In this document: piece after piece, positions 1-11,054 of the stretch | How positions within the stretch are numbered: the stretch's first letter is position 1 | How the letters are laid out: each line of letters begins with the position of its first letter | Assembly (NCBI GenBank): GCA_016110215.1 | Contig: JADWQD010000006.1 | Span: forward strand, 1,674,001-1,738,000 | Direction of reading: 5' to 3' | DNA length: 64,000 bases | Source: Capronia americana | Taxonomy: Eukaryota > Ascomycota > Eurotiomycetes > Chaetothyriales > Herpotrichiellaceae | Translations under genes and position numbers: made by a program | Notes under the pieces: generated by a model | What the model saw: the letters and a program-made list of their open reading frames with translations, nothing else | Databases searched by the model: none | What the model was told of the DNA's origin: nothing

Positions 1-1211
1 GGGGCACGTGCTGGTACCACTTGCTGGCCGATGAGGTCGCTGGTTCCGTCCCAGAGTGAGTCGATCTCGGCTTGTAGCTTCTTGTACTTGTCGGGATTCA
101 GCATCAGGTAATAAAAGACGAACGTGATGGCGACGCTACTGGTGTCGCTTCCGGCAATCACCACCACGATGGATTCCTCAGCCACCTGAGACATGGTCAA
201 CGCCGTGCCCGTCTGGGGGTCGGCCTGCATCAAATAATCGAAGATGTCTTCGTTGGGACCTTGACCTCTCGCGTAGCGGGCTGCGAATCGCCTATTGGTG
301 AACCGGACAAATCTAAAAGCATTTTTCTTCCGTTCCCGGTCAACCGGCAACCATTTGTACAATTCTTTAAACCATGGCACGGGACGTACGGTCACCGCCA
401 TGCGCATGTAGCTGTGCAAGAGGCGCGTCCACTCGAGTGACTCCTTGTTGGAACGATCGATCAAGCCGAAATCCGAACTGAAGCCCAGATCTCCCATGGC
501 GTCGAATGTGAAATGGTCGACTTCGGCGCTGATGTCGAAAACGCTTCCATCTTTGGCTTCGCATTGACGTATGAGCTTATCGGTAAGCCGAATCAGCCTG
601 GGTTCGTACGACTCTAGGGCCACCGCCGTGAAAGCCTTATCCCAGATCCGGCGACGGACCTTGTGGGCCTCTACATTCCGCGTGCTGGCCATCACCAAGG
701 TGTGGGCTCCTGCTCTCCCAGGATTGCCATCGTACCAGGGTCCCCGGCGTAACTTCAGAGACCGAGCACCGTATATATACGTGACATCCTCAGCGTCGAT
801 GAAGGAAAGCTCGTTGGGACCGTAGCGGACAATATCTCCGTGCTTTTGGTGCAGCGCTTCGAGATACCTGTGACTCTTCCCGGTGGCACAGATGTAGGCA
901 TAATGGAACTTGCTCAGTTTACCGAGAGTCGGGCCCGGATATTTGCGTAGAGGATGGAGGAACAACCGGTAGATGCTGATGCTGGCCCCGAGAATGGTGA
1001 AAAAGTAAAGATTGAAGGTCACGGCCACAAACCAGAGTCCAAGCCGGCCCAAATTTGGTTGACTCCGCCAGAGTATGATGGGTATCGATTGCAGGGCTGC
1101 AGCAAAGGTGAGGAACTGGGGGACGGTGGGTTCATGGTTTTTGAAGCCCACGTGGCTTGCCACTGCCAGCAGGGCACTTGCCGAGCAAACATTCAACGAA
1201 GACAAATGCAT
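1..1211 (-). CDS. Cytochrome P450 monooxygenase, N-terminal part (cut by window edge)
   Basis: One uninterrupted frame of about 403 codons runs from ATG at 1211 off the left edge. The N-terminus carries three hydrophobic stretches (roughly residues 4-20, 30-45 and 55-80), more than the single anchor of most microsomal P450s, then a proline-rich hinge (HPLRKYPGP). An I-helix with AGSDTS lies near residues 353-358, the oxygen-activation motif of the family. The ExxR pair and the haem-cysteine loop lie outside the window, so activity cannot be judged. No intron is needed in the visible part, and an in-frame stop lies just upstream of the chosen ATG. It is divergent from the SDR at 2105 across 0.9 kb and heads the BVMO/hydrolase cluster, so hydroxylation of the cluster substrate in the ER membrane is inferred. 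Family assignment is firm; substrate unknown. Confidence 0.92.
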   Translation of the reverse strand, partial: MHLSSLNVCSASALLAVASHVGFKNHEPTVPQFLTFAAALQSIPIILWRSQPNLGRLGLWFVAVTFNLYFFTILGASISIYRLFLHPLRKYPGPTLGKLSKFHYAYICATGKSHRYLEALHQKHGDIVRYGPNELSFIDAEDVTYIYGARSLKLRRGPWYDGNPGRAGAHTLVMASTRNVEAHKVRRRIWDKAFTAVALESYEPRLIRLTDKLIRQCEAKDGSVFDISAEVDHFTFDAMGDLGFSSDFGLIDRSNKESLEWTRLLHSYMRMAVTVRPVPWFKELYKWLPVDRERKKNAFRFVRFTNRRFAARYARGQGPNEDIFDYLMQADPQTGTALTMSQVAEESIVVVIAGSDTSSVAITFVFYYLMLNPDKYKKLQAEIDSLWDGTSDLIGQQVVPARA

Positions 1212-2104
1212 TGGGACCAGGGTTGTGGGCGAATATGCACATCATTGTCTACCACCAAGTGTGAATCGATCTAACCAGACTTATAAGACATGATTCTGAG
1301 CTTTCGTTTGAGCAGATCAGAGCGAGGACGAGATACGAGTATGCTATGCAATTGTGCATATCCGGTTAAATTTGTGCAAACACGTTCCAGGCTCCCGATG
1401 GCCCGAAGTCCTTTTCCGCAAAGGATTCACGGTCCACTGTCGGTCGGGAGTCCTATGCCGTTTGGCCTATGTTTCCACTTCGGACACGATAATCAAAACA
1501 TAAAAAGCATAGCGTCAGGTCTCGACCGTGCTTTGACGAGGACGCGGAGTGCGTCCAAGACCTGGTCTACGGCGGAATAGGGTCCCCTTTCGGGAGAAAG
1601 GGGCGGGCGATGGAACACCTTTCATAGGCTCGGCTAAGGACCAGGAGGCTATCCTAACCCGAAATATCAGTGCTCTACCCTACACTCGACAAGGGTAATT
1701 TTCGTTAGTAGACTCCATCCGCACGAAATTACACCTGGGCAGCCCTGAGCAAGAGGAAGTGCCTAAATTATAGGCATTATTCGCCTAAGATTTAGGGGGG
1801 ACTACACCTAGACTCCAGGCATGTCCCGCCCGGAGGACGTAGAGTTGCTGCGGGATCACGTCTCTATGGACTCTGCTAACCAAAACTACCCTTTTCGAGT
1901 GGGAACCCCGGCACCGATCTAGTGAACATCCAGTAGGCAATGATACCTGGCATTTTTGGACTTGCTACGCTCCGTGCGGAAATGGTCAAAATTAACCTCC
2001 TGTAGATCTTCTATTGGGAAGCATAAAACGGGCTCTAGATCTGGCATATCAAACAATACTGAACTCAATTGACGCCATCGTGAAAGCTTCAGGTGAATAC
2101 CACA
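1212..2104. promoter_or_regulatory. Divergent intergenic region between P450 and SDR
   Basis: This 0.9-kb stretch without a gene separates two divergently transcribed genes and should hold both promoters. It contains one GGCGGAA heptamer (1571-1577) that recurs in other intergenic regions of the cluster, and an imperfect palindrome at 1762-1796. No ORF in it looks coding. Confidence 0.5.
1762..1796. repeat. 35-bp imperfect palindrome
   Basis: The arm CCTAAATTATAGGC (1762-1775) is followed after 7 nt by GCCTAAGATTTAGG (1783-1796), which pairs with it at 12 of 14 positions. It lies inside the P450/SDR divergent promoter region and could be a dimeric regulator site or simply a hairpin. No transcript evidence is visible. 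Confidence 0.55.
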
Positions 2105-3134
2105 ATGGCTGGGAGTCTCTACGGCAAGCTCGTCGTCGTTACCGGCTGTGCCTCGGGTATTGGTCTAGGAACAACAAGGCTCTACCTCGAGGCAGGTGCT
2201 ACAGTCTTCGGCGTGGACATTTCAGGCTTCCCCAGCCCGTTACCATTTCCAGACAATCTCTACCAAAGATTCCACTTCCATCAGGCTGATCTGACTGCCC
2301 CCAATGCCTGTGATGATGCCGTTGCCGCCTGCCTATCCCAGACGGGGAGGACGAGTGTTGATATCCTGGCCAACGTGGCTGGCATTATGGATTCCTTTGA
2401 GGCTGTTCACACGACCAAAGATGACACATGGGACAGATTGATGAGTGTCAATGCCACCGTGCCATTCAGATTGATGCGGGCAGTGCTGAACGAGGGAGGC
2501 ATGCTAGCACAAAAGTCGGGCCGGATTGTGAACGTGGCTTCGAAATCCGGCACCAGCGGAGGGGCGGCTGGATTTGCCTACACCGCGAGCAAACATGCTT
2601 TGGTAAGCCTGCCAGGTCCATGCCAGCAAGCCTGTGAGCTGGAAATGATGTTTCAATGCAGACACAGCATGGAACCACAGCATTGTGCTGACAGGTGGTT
2701 GTGTCCAGGTCGGAATGACTCGGAACGCCGCCTGGATCTATCATGACCGCGGCATACGTGTGAATTGCGTCAACCCTGGAGGTATAGACATTGCTAGTCC
2801 TCATCACGAAAAGGCCTCGTACTGACATGTACCTTGCAGGAGTTGCTACCAATATCAAAAAGTCGATACGACAAGACAATCATGACCAGGAATCTTATGA
2901 CCGCATTGCGTAAGATCCAACTCGCCCTGCACTTTCTTCTCCTCCTTATGCATCGGGCTGCAAATTAATTCTGAATTGTATAGACCGTTTCACCGGTTGG
3001 CTCATACCGACAGCGGAGCTACGGGCATTGCTCCAGAGGATATTGCAGAGGCCATCCTGTGGCTCTCGGGGGATGCGTCTAAAAATGTCAGTGGTGTCAT
3101 TCTTCCCGTGGACAATGCTTGGAGTGCGTTGTAA
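2105..3134 (+). CDS. Short-chain dehydrogenase/reductase (SDR)
   Basis: Exons join(2105..2602, 2709..2781, 2840..2909, 2984..3134) give 263 residues. The N-terminus shows the classical NAD(P) motif (TGCASGIG). The NVAG motif follows, then the catalytic Ser and a YTASK motif (Y-x-x-x-K) at the end of exon 1. The C-terminal part reads VNCVNPGG, typical of classical SDRs. ATG at 2105 puts the Rossmann strand about 10 residues in; an in-frame ATG four codons upstream (2093) is possible. All three introns are GT-AG and phase-consistent. It probably interconverts an alcohol and a ketone on the cluster substrate, for instance making the ketone used by a BVMO or oxidising the alcohol released by a hydrolase. 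That role is inferred from neighbours only. Confidence 0.9.
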
Positions 3135-3512
3135 GTCAAGGATAGGTCCCGTTGGCGGCATAAGTCCGGTTCTGTCTTCGTACTCGTTGCTTCTCAAAGT
3201 CAAGGATGAACTGGAACGGCATGAACAAAACCTGGCTAGCGGCAAAATATGAAACATGGTCATCATACAGACACAGAGCTTCGGTCTTCGCAATGAGTGT
3301 CCTCAGATAGGTGGCGGAAGTGCGTAGCGTTAAACGCTCGGCGGCGGAATTGCTGACGACGGAATCGCCAACTCATCGGTGGAAACTGCTTGCAACCGAA
3401 TGCAGGCTAAGATAGAGCACACCACGTAGTAAGATATGGTCAGTCGGATGCATGCCAGTGTGTGTGTAGCATCTTGTTGCAGACAGTCAGCTCGACAGCT
3501 CAGCGGGAGGAT
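3135..3512. promoter_or_regulatory. Promoter region of the FMN-dehydrogenase gene
   Basis: This is a 378-nt gap with no coding signal. It holds two copies of the GGCGGAA heptamer at 3313-3319 and 3343-3349, the second as GGCGGCGGAATT, less than 200 nt before the start codon. Confidence 0.35.
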
Positions 3513-5195
3513 ATGACGGGAGTAGCGAAGATGGTGAGCGTTCAGGAGGTACGACAACACAACACCCGGGAGTCTTGTTGGGTAATAATCCACGGATCAG
3601 TCTATGACCTGTCGGATTTCTTGGACAAACACCCTGGAGGTGCGGCGTCAGTTCTACGCTATGCAGGCCAGGTACGTCTGAAAGGAGGGATTGCATATCA
3701 GGGCGTGGACGGGAACTGACCAACGCCAGGATGCGTCCGAGGAGTACGACGCAATTCACCCACCAGGGACCCTCGAGCATGAACTCTCATCAGGTATCAT
3801 AAAGATCAAACACTGTCTGGAAATGCCGGTCGAGCTGACACAGACAGATAAATACCTGGGGGAGATTGAACCATTAACCACACCTAACCAGCCGCTCCAA
3901 GATAAACAGCATCTCGCAGCCAGTGAGTCGCCATTGCCATATACGCGGATCGAAACTTGTCTGAATTTGCATGATTTCGAACTGGCCGCCAAGGAACTTC
4001 TATCGGCGCATGCCTGGGTCTACTACTCATCAGCTGCGCAGGATGGTAGAAGTTTTGACAACAACATCAACGATTGGGCGCGTCTGCGTTTCAGACCGCG
4101 TGTCATGAGGGATGTGGAAAAAGTCAACACAAGTCGATCAATCCTAGGATTCCAGAGCAGTATTCCTTTTTTTATTGCTCCATGTGCTCTGGGAAGACTG
4201 GGTCATCACGACGGAGAGTTGTGTCTCGCCCGCGGCGCGGCGCGAGCGAATATTCCATATTGTCCAAGCAACTCGTCGTCCGTATCTCACCACGACCTAG
4301 CCCAGTGTCTGAGCGCAGAGATGTCAGGAGGTTGTCTCTTCTTCCAGCTCTATGTCAAAAGGTCCAAAGCCGAGACCATTGAGAATATCGACAGAGCACG
4401 AAGACTAGGCTATAAGGCGCTGGTTATCACCGTAGACGCGAATGCGGTCGGCATACGAGAAGACGATGACAGACGCAAGATTCGGGAGACTTTAGCTTCT
4501 GGTCAAGAGTACATTTCCCCGTGGAGGGCCGCGTCGACTAACCCTAACCCGGAGTCTGTGCTGCGAGCACCTCATTCCTCGACCTTGAACTGGACAGACT
4601 TGTCCTGGATCAAAGAGGCATGGCAGAATGCAGGACCGATCTGCGTGAAAGGGATTCTCACTGCTGACGATGCCAAAATTGCCTGCGACCACGGGGTTGA
4701 CGCGGTGTATCTGAGCAATCATGGCGGTCGACAACTGGATGCGGCACCGTCTGGGCTCGCTGCGCTTATGGAGATTCGACTCTTCTACCCTGAGGTGTTG
4801 GAAAGATGCGAGATTCTGCTGGACGGCGGCGTTCGACGAGGTGCCCACGTTATCCAAGCGCTCTGTCTAGGCGCAACGGCCGTAGGCCTGGGAAGACCGT
4901 TCATGTACGCTATGGGGGCATATGGCACGGACGGGGTTCACAAGGCGATCGAAAGTGAGTCGCCTCCCACATCTTTTCATCTTTGTTTTATTTGCTTCTA
5001 TCTCGATCCCTTCATCTCAATAGTCTACAACTGACATATGCGGAAGTCCTCTCTGATGAAATCCACACAGCGATGCGACTTTTAGGAGCGACAAGCCTAG
5101 ATGACTTGGGTCTAGATATGATCCATACTCGTGAACTAGAGCAATGTATAGGTCACGGCGTGCTGGGAGGAGAATCTATCAGATCGAGGTTGTAG
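3513..5195 (+). CDS. Cytochrome b5-fused FMN-dependent alpha-hydroxy-acid dehydrogenase
   Basis: Exons join(3513..3671, 3730..4954, 5047..5195) give 510 residues. Residues about 5-75 form a cytochrome b5 domain with the haem-ligand signature HPGG (40-43) and a second histidine near 63. The rest is the FMN-dependent (S)-2-hydroxy-acid dehydrogenase barrel, including the SNHGGRQLD catalytic segment (active-site His and Arg), LLDGGVRRG and the GRPFMYA phosphate-binding region. The layout is that of flavocytochrome b2 (L-lactate cytochrome c oxidoreductase) and related fungal mandelate/lactate enzymes. I see no convincing mitochondrial presequence with this start; an ATG 17 codons upstream adds little. 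In this cluster it would oxidise an alpha-hydroxy acid to an alpha-keto acid, possibly one released by a hydrolase. Family is certain, substrate is not. Confidence 0.93.
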
Positions 5196-5725
5196 AAATG
5201 ACTAACTGAGACCTGAGAGCTTCCCGTACAGTATAGGTAGCCACTTCCTGCACAGAAAGCACTGAGACAGCCTGAGAGCTGTTCGGTATCTTAGCGACGA
5301 TTCATGCGGATTGATTGCTTTCCGATGTTCTACTGAGCCCTCCTGATCCGGCTATTGCATCACTACTCTCTATTGCTACGTGGCAAAGTCATCTTCCAAA
5401 AGGTCCCAGAGTTATTATGCTCCCGCCCCGGGCGTTCCGCTAGCAAGAGCAATACAGACTCCCACGTCAGTTGCTTCCGCCCAATGGTTGCCCACGAACA
5501 CGTCCCCGATCAAGGCTGAGCAAGACGCGGATAAACCATTTCTGTTGGCGGCTAATCATCTCCGATCATCGTCTGGTCCCGACAGCGCGCTCTGACAAAG
5601 ATGTCTCAACAGACAACAGATCTAGCTGGGACGCTGCTGCTATCATTTATCTGTCCTCGCGCGCCGTTGTCCACATCAAATCGGCCTCAAGTTCAGCTTA
5701 TGCCAAGAAACCAGGCCAGCTCAAG
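5196..5725. other. Gap upstream of BVMO 1
   Basis: About 530 nt lie between the FMN dehydrogenase and the next start codon. An open frame continues upstream of the BVMO start (from 5471) but its sequence is unlike any BVMO N-terminus, so I treat it as leader. No other feature seen. Confidence 0.3.
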
Positions 5726-7360
5726 ATGGGTTCCATCGGAGCAGAGAAGCAATGGGATGTAATCATAGTTGGGGGTGGATTTGGAGGAATGTATCTCTTG
5801 AACAAGCTGCGCAAGTTTGGGTTCAATGTGCATCTCTATGATGCCGCCAAAACGTTCGGTGGCACATGGTACTGGAACTGCTATCCCGGCGCTCGCGTCG
5901 ACTCCATTGTACCAACTTATCAATTTTCGTCCGATGAGACTTGGGATCAATGGACATGGTCCGAGGCCTATCCGAAACGAGAGGAACTGGAGGCATATTT
6001 CCAACACGTCAGCAAGCTGTGGAATCTACACGCTAATGCCAGCTTCAATTCCCGCGTGGTGAGTGCCCACTGGGACCAAGGGCAGAAGATGTGGCGTTGT
6101 GAGATATCCAACGACGAGGAGAATACCACCATTCTAGCCAAAGCACGAACCGTCCTCTTTTGCGCCGGTCTGTCCGCAGTGCCATATAAACCGCCATATC
6201 ACGGGGTGGCCTCGTTCAAGGGAGACATCTACCACACGTCCAGATGGCCGCGCGAGGGGATCAGTCTCGAGGGTAAACGTTGCGCGGTCATAGGCACAGG
6301 GGCCACGGGGGTCCAGGTCATCCAAGAGGTGGGACCGGTGGCTTCACGCCTGACTGTATTCCAGCGGACCCCCAATACGGCTCTGCCGATGGACCAGGCT
6401 ACGCTGAGTAAAGAGGACAACATCAAGGTCAAGAAGGACATGCCGCAGACGCTGCAGTTGGCGAAAGCCACTTGGGCCGGTTTCCTGTTCTCGTGGCACG
6501 ACAAAAGCGCCATGGATGACACGCCAGAGGAACGGGAAAGGTTTTACGAAGCGCTGTGGCAAAGAGGAGGATTTGCGTACTGGGTAGGAAACTACAAAGA
6601 CACATCCTTCACCCCCGAGGCTGCCGAGGCAGCGTATGCCTTCTGGCGAAAGAAGACCGGTGCCTTGATCAAGGACCCTTGGAAAAGGGAGAAGCTCTGT
6701 CCTAAGGTGCCCCCCAACCCGTTCGGCACGAAACGGATCTCCCTCTACCGAACATACTACGACGTGATGAACCTAGACACAGTGGATCTCATCGACGTGA
6801 ATGAAAACCCGATCGAGGACATCACCGAAAAGGGCATCCGGCTACAGGGCGGAGAGGAGATTGAATTGGACGTCATCGTCTTCGCCACGGGCTTCGACAC
6901 CATCACGGGCGGTCTGACTCATGTGGACATCCGGGGGACGGACCCTTCGTTCACCCTCGGAGACAAGTGGAAGAAAGGATGCTATACATACCTGGGTCTC
7001 TCCAGTCACGGGTTTCCGAACTTCTTCTGGGTGTATGGTCCTCAGTCGCCCGGCCCGTTCTCGATTGGACCTAACTGCATCGAGTTCCAAGGGGATTGGT
7101 TGACTGATCTGCTTCGCGACTTGCGTCGGGACGGCATCACGACCATCGAGGCAACGGCCACTGCAGAAAAGGAATGGAGGGAACAGATCCTAGCAGCAGG
7201 GGAGCTCGGTCTTTTCAAATACGCGAAGAGTTGGTGGTTTGGCGCCAACATTCCCGGGAAGCCGAGGGAGTGCTACAACTACATGATGGGGATGCCCAAG
7301 TACAGAGAGACATGTAAGGAGGTAAAAGAAGGCGGCTACATCGGCTTTGACTTGCAGTGA
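5726..7360 (+). CDS. Flavin-dependent Baeyer-Villiger monooxygenase 1
   Basis: This is a single-exon gene of 544 residues. It has the first dinucleotide motif GGGFGG (16-21), the aromatic FGGTWYWNCYPGARVDS block typical of cyclohexanone/cyclopentanone-type BVMOs, the BVMO fingerprint F-x-G-x-x-x-H-x-x-x-W-P as FKGDIYHTSRWP (164-175), and the second motif GTGATG (190-195) for NADPH. These are the marks of a type I BVMO that inserts oxygen next to a ketone to form an ester or lactone, using FAD, NADPH and O2. The start at 5726 (MGSIGAEK) matches the paralogue at 15628, which also begins MGSI; the in-frame codons upstream look non-homologous. It lies tail-to-tail with alpha/beta hydrolase 1, the expected partner that would open the product. 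Confidence 0.95.
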   Translation: MGSIGAEKQWDVIIVGGGFGGMYLLNKLRKFGFNVHLYDAAKTFGGTWYWNCYPGARVDSIVPTYQFSSDETWDQWTWSEAYPKREELEAYFQHVSKLWNLHANASFNSRVVSAHWDQGQKMWRCEISNDEENTTILAKARTVLFCAGLSAVPYKPPYHGVASFKGDIYHTSRWPREGISLEGKRCAVIGTGATGVQVIQEVGPVASRLTVFQRTPNTALPMDQATLSKEDNIKVKKDMPQTLQLAKATWAGFLFSWHDKSAMDDTPEERERFYEALWQRGGFAYWVGNYKDTSFTPEAAEAAYAFWRKKTGALIKDPWKREKLCPKVPPNPFGTKRISLYRTYYDVMNLDTVDLIDVNENPIEDITEKGIRLQGGEEIELDVIVFATGFDTITGGLTHVDIRGTDPSFTLGDKWKKGCYTYLGLSSHGFPNFFWVYGPQSPGPFSIGPNCIEFQGDWLTDLLRDLRRDGITTIEATATAEKEWREQILAAGELGLFKYAKSWWFGANIPGKPRECYNYMMGMPKYRETCKEVKEGGYIGFDLQ

Positions 7361-7639
7361 TGCTGAGATCCATAGCAAGATATCGCCCAGGACTGTGCAC
7401 AGGAGATCGAACAGAGGAGAATCCTAACCCGCTGCTTAAGCAGGTCGTCTTCCATTCCGATTGTTAGATATATAAATATGTATGTATATATGTGTCTTTC
7501 TAGCGTCTGCAGTTTTATGTCACATATTGCATCGCAAGTCTTTTCGTTGCAAACACAGCATCCAGATTTCTCTCGTTATTTCGGAAATGAGACTTGTCGA
7601 GGTTGCGTACGTATTCCTTCAGTTGGGGCGTGTCAAACA

Positions 7640-9193
7640 TCAAGTATCTCGAGGATCCCAACCCTTACTTGCTAGCAATTTCTTCACCCAGGCAGCAGAC
7701 TGCTCGAAATACTTTGTTGTTGCCGCCAGCTGCGGGAAAGTGTAAAACCCGTGAGGCAGTCCCGGAAAGACTTCAACATTGACCGGAATCCTGGGCAAAC
7801 AGTTAGCATTGACGCTCTCGTGCGGGCGTGGCTCCAATGGAGGATGGTAAAAGCAGGTCAGTCTAGGTCAGATTCTGGTACGGTAGGATAGGGCAGGGGA
7901 CCTTTGTAACATACCCGCCTTCTTTTAGCTTGTCGGCGTAGGCAAATTGCTCATCCCTTAGAGGATCTTGACCACTGATCTGTAGGACTGTTGACGATGT
8001 CAGGAGTTAGCCTCAAACAAAAAGAGTGTTGGGAGTGGTCGAAGTTCTCCACAGACACAGACACCACTGCAAAGACCTCCCAGATCCAAAATGCTTTTTT
8101 GAAGGATGGAACCGATGTATGGACTCACATGTGGCTGGCAGCTTCTCGACAGATTCCACCAGCAAGGGATTCGCATAAACGTCAGGCTGCGGATGTGGGT
8201 AGTATTGCTCCCAACAGCCTAGCATGTTTTCTTTCCCGAGCACAGCGCTGTTGGCGTTTTGCTCAAAGCTGTTATACTCGTAGCCTTTGTCCTTGGGGAA
8301 GAAGTTTGGATGGCAGAGGACGGGGCTGTTGAGTACCTGTCCAACAATCCCATGGTTCCCAAGGTCTCGTGCCATGATAGGCAAAACAGCCGCCAGGTTG
8401 CCACCGGCCGAGCTACCACAGGTAATGATCATAAAGGGATCGATCCCAAGGCTGGACGAGTTGTTTTGGCACTGATAACACTTTATCAGCGTCATAGTAG
8501 CTTGATGGTGACATGTCCCCATGGGGCTGCATGCAATTCGTCTGAATGTGCTCGAAGACGACCGTGATCCAAATCTGGTAGCAGCTTTCATTGGGTCTGT
8601 GGACCTTTCTAGGGGTGAAAGCGAATACAAATCACCAAGGTTCAAAGAAATTTGGTTCTTACCCATTTGTATGCGTCGTAGTAATCGTCAATCTGCTGAG
8701 GATAGCGATGCTTGGGAGCTCTAAAGGTTCAGTCAGAAGCTCCGTGACCATCGAATAGACGCCTGGAGTCGCGAACTCACAGGTGGACTTACAACCGATA
8801 GTCCACGCTGACAACCACTGCTCCGCTCACTTTTGCAGTGAAACGATTGACCCCCTCCTCGACAGTATGATCGCCCATGATCCAACCTCCTCCATGGGCG
8901 GTCAGCATGAGCGGGGCTTTCTGCCCTCGCTCGCCCATGGCCTCCAACACTTTCGCGTTCTTATAAATCTTGATTTCGGCTTGATGACCATCCCTCATGG
9001 GGATTTTCTGATACCTGATGTCCAAGTCCATGGGAGTTCCTTCCGGCATCACGAGAGGATTGGATTTCCAGACTTCCTGCAGAGATTCCGGTGGCAACCC
9101 CCAAAACACGCTGAAGCGATCCTTACAATCCTGTTCTATCGGCGCCCATACTGGATCAACCTTTGAAAGCCAGCTATACTTGAGATCTCCCAT
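7640..9193 (-). CDS. Alpha/beta hydrolase 1 (hormone-sensitive-lipase-type esterase)
   Basis: Exons on the minus strand are 9193..8793, 8720..8663, 8471..8129, 7987..7915 and 7790..7640, giving 341 residues. The oxyanion-hole motif HGGGW (100-104) and nucleophile elbow GSSAG (172-176, Ser174) identify the HSL family. The acid is likely in the GQDPLRDE segment and the histidine in GLPHGFY near the C-terminus. No signal peptide is seen, so it is probably cytosolic. It likely hydrolyses a carboxylic ester or lactone; next to BVMO 1 the substrate may be the Baeyer-Villiger product. Exon sizes and phases match those of hydrolase 2 closely, showing that the two arose by duplication. Confidence 0.93.
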
Positions 9194-9779
9194 GGCTTTG
9201 CGTGGTTTGATGGCTTAGGAGCGAGGACTCAGCGAGACAGTGCTTGAAAACGGGGAGGCAGATATCTTGTTGTCACCAGGGTCTCTTGGTGGACTCTGGG
9301 GAAGACAGCACCTTAGGGCTTTCAAGCTGTCTCAATTAGCATGTTACGTTGAAAGATGGGGTCCTCATAGATCTGTCGGCTGTCTCTTTCGGTTCGGCCA
9401 GTGGTTTCCCGTCCAAGCCCGGGCAGTATAGCAGGAGGGGAACACTGACTAGGAGGAGGCCTCTTACCACCGCTGCCTAGCGTCGAAGCTTCTCCGTCAA
9501 GAAGAGGACGGCCGTGATAATTCTGGGCATAACACCGGGCATTGTTCCCCGTTTCTCCAGCCTGAGTACTTAACCGTGCTAGAGTCTAGGGAAGGGCGGA
9601 TGGTCGGACTCGGTCTGCAACATCCGACTCTTTCCGCTCACAATGGGGTCTCTCTCTTCCTTCCGCAATTATCAAAATCGTTGAATCAAACTATGCGAAC
9701 AGCACTCGTAAGCTTATATACCTTGACAGGAAGCAGGCACATGACAAAGCAAAGCATAGAGCTCCTGAAACCGTGGACA
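9194..9779. promoter_or_regulatory. Shared divergent promoter of the two hydrolase genes
   Basis: This 586-nt interval lies between the start codons of two head-to-head paralogues, so co-regulation is likely. An open frame extends upstream of the hydrolase 2 ATG (from 9576) but does not resemble the family. I see no GGCGGAA copy here. Confidence 0.4.
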
Positions 9780-11054
9780 ATGACCAATCTCAAATACGCT
9801 TCGCTGGCTGACCCGGCGCCGGAATGGCTCTCGGTGAAAGAAGTCTCTGATGCACAGTTCAATGCATTCTTTGCTTTGCCTCTGGAGCAACAGCAGTCCA
9901 TCTGGGCGGCGCAGCCCCATCCTCTCCCAGATGGCACCCCCGTAGACCTGGAAGTATCTTACAAGAAGGTACCTGCGCGCGACGGGGCACAAATCGGAAT
10001 CAAGATCTACCGGAAGACCGCGAAATTAAGCGAGATGGCCAAGAGAAAGGCTCCTTTGGTCGTTGTGGCCCACGGAGGTGGCTGGGTTTTGGGCAATCAC
10101 GATGTTGAAGAAGGTGTTTGTCGTTGGATTGCCCACGAAACTGGCGCGGTTGTCGTTGATGTTGACTTTAGACTGTAAGTCCTATCGTTAACACTCCATC
10201 TATGATGAGAGAAACTTGGATCTTAGCTCTTGGAATCCGTAGGGCTCCCGAGCACAAATACCCACATGCGATCAACGACTACTACGACGTGTTTAAATGG
10301 GTTCGTTACTATGAAATCGTGCAGTCGTATACTGATCTGAGTGTCAGTGCAAAGACAACGCTGCTGATCTGGCCATCGACGCTTCCCTGATCATTACCTG
10401 TGGCAGTTCTGCTGGGGGTGGCATGGCGGCGACCCTTCCGATCATGGCCAGAGACCACAATGAAGGCGGTATCGTGGGTCAGCTCCTGAACGGGCCGGTC
10501 TTGTGTCACCCGAAATTCTTTCCCAAAGACAAGTACGAGTATACGAGCTGGGAACAGAACAAAAATGCGTCCATTTTGACTGCGCAACACATGTTGCGAT
10601 GCTGGGAAGCATACTATCCTGACACAGGCCCCGACATCTACGCAAATCCCTTTCTCGTGGAGTCTGCTGCTGGCCTACCACCCACTCGTAAGTGCTCAGC
10701 CTCCATCCCAACCTCCAATCTTGGACGAATCTAACTCGAGGATGGCAGTCATACAGATAACAGGAATGGATGTTATTCGAGATGAGTGCTTTGCTTATGC
10801 GGATAGGCTCAAGGAGGCTGGGTAAGTTCCTCGCTTTTCTACGTCTATATGATCTGGCACCCAGATCTACACCTTTATAACCCGATTGGAATACATCTTG
10901 ACTTGAATACAGTGTCCCTGTTGAGGTGGTCACGTACCCGGGTTTGCCCCACGGCTTCTATAGCCTGCCGCACCTGGAATCTTCCACCAAGTACTACAAG
11001 ACGGCGGCAGCCTGGGTCAAGGAGCTTTTGGCGACAAAGGGATGGAAAGCGTAA
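9780..11054 (+). CDS. Alpha/beta hydrolase 2 (hormone-sensitive-lipase-type esterase)
   Basis: Exons join(9780..10174, 10243..10300, 10348..10687, 10749..10821, 10913..11054) give 335 residues. It has HGGGW, GSSAGG, a GMDVIRDE acid region and GLPHGFY, the same landmarks as hydrolase 1. Exon 2 (58 nt) and exon 4 (73 nt) are identical in length to those of hydrolase 1, and all four introns sit at the same places and phases. The donor of intron 2 is an unusual GTTCGT. The start at 9780 (MTNLKYAS) aligns with MGDLKYSW of the paralogue. Likely role: hydrolysis of an ester or lactone, perhaps the product of the second BVMO. Cytosolic; no signal peptide. Confidence 0.92.

Noticed and set aside
5471..5725. 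In-frame N-terminal extension of BVMO 1
   Set aside because: The 85 extra residues lack similarity to any BVMO N-terminus or targeting signal, and the paralogue begins at the equivalent MGSI.
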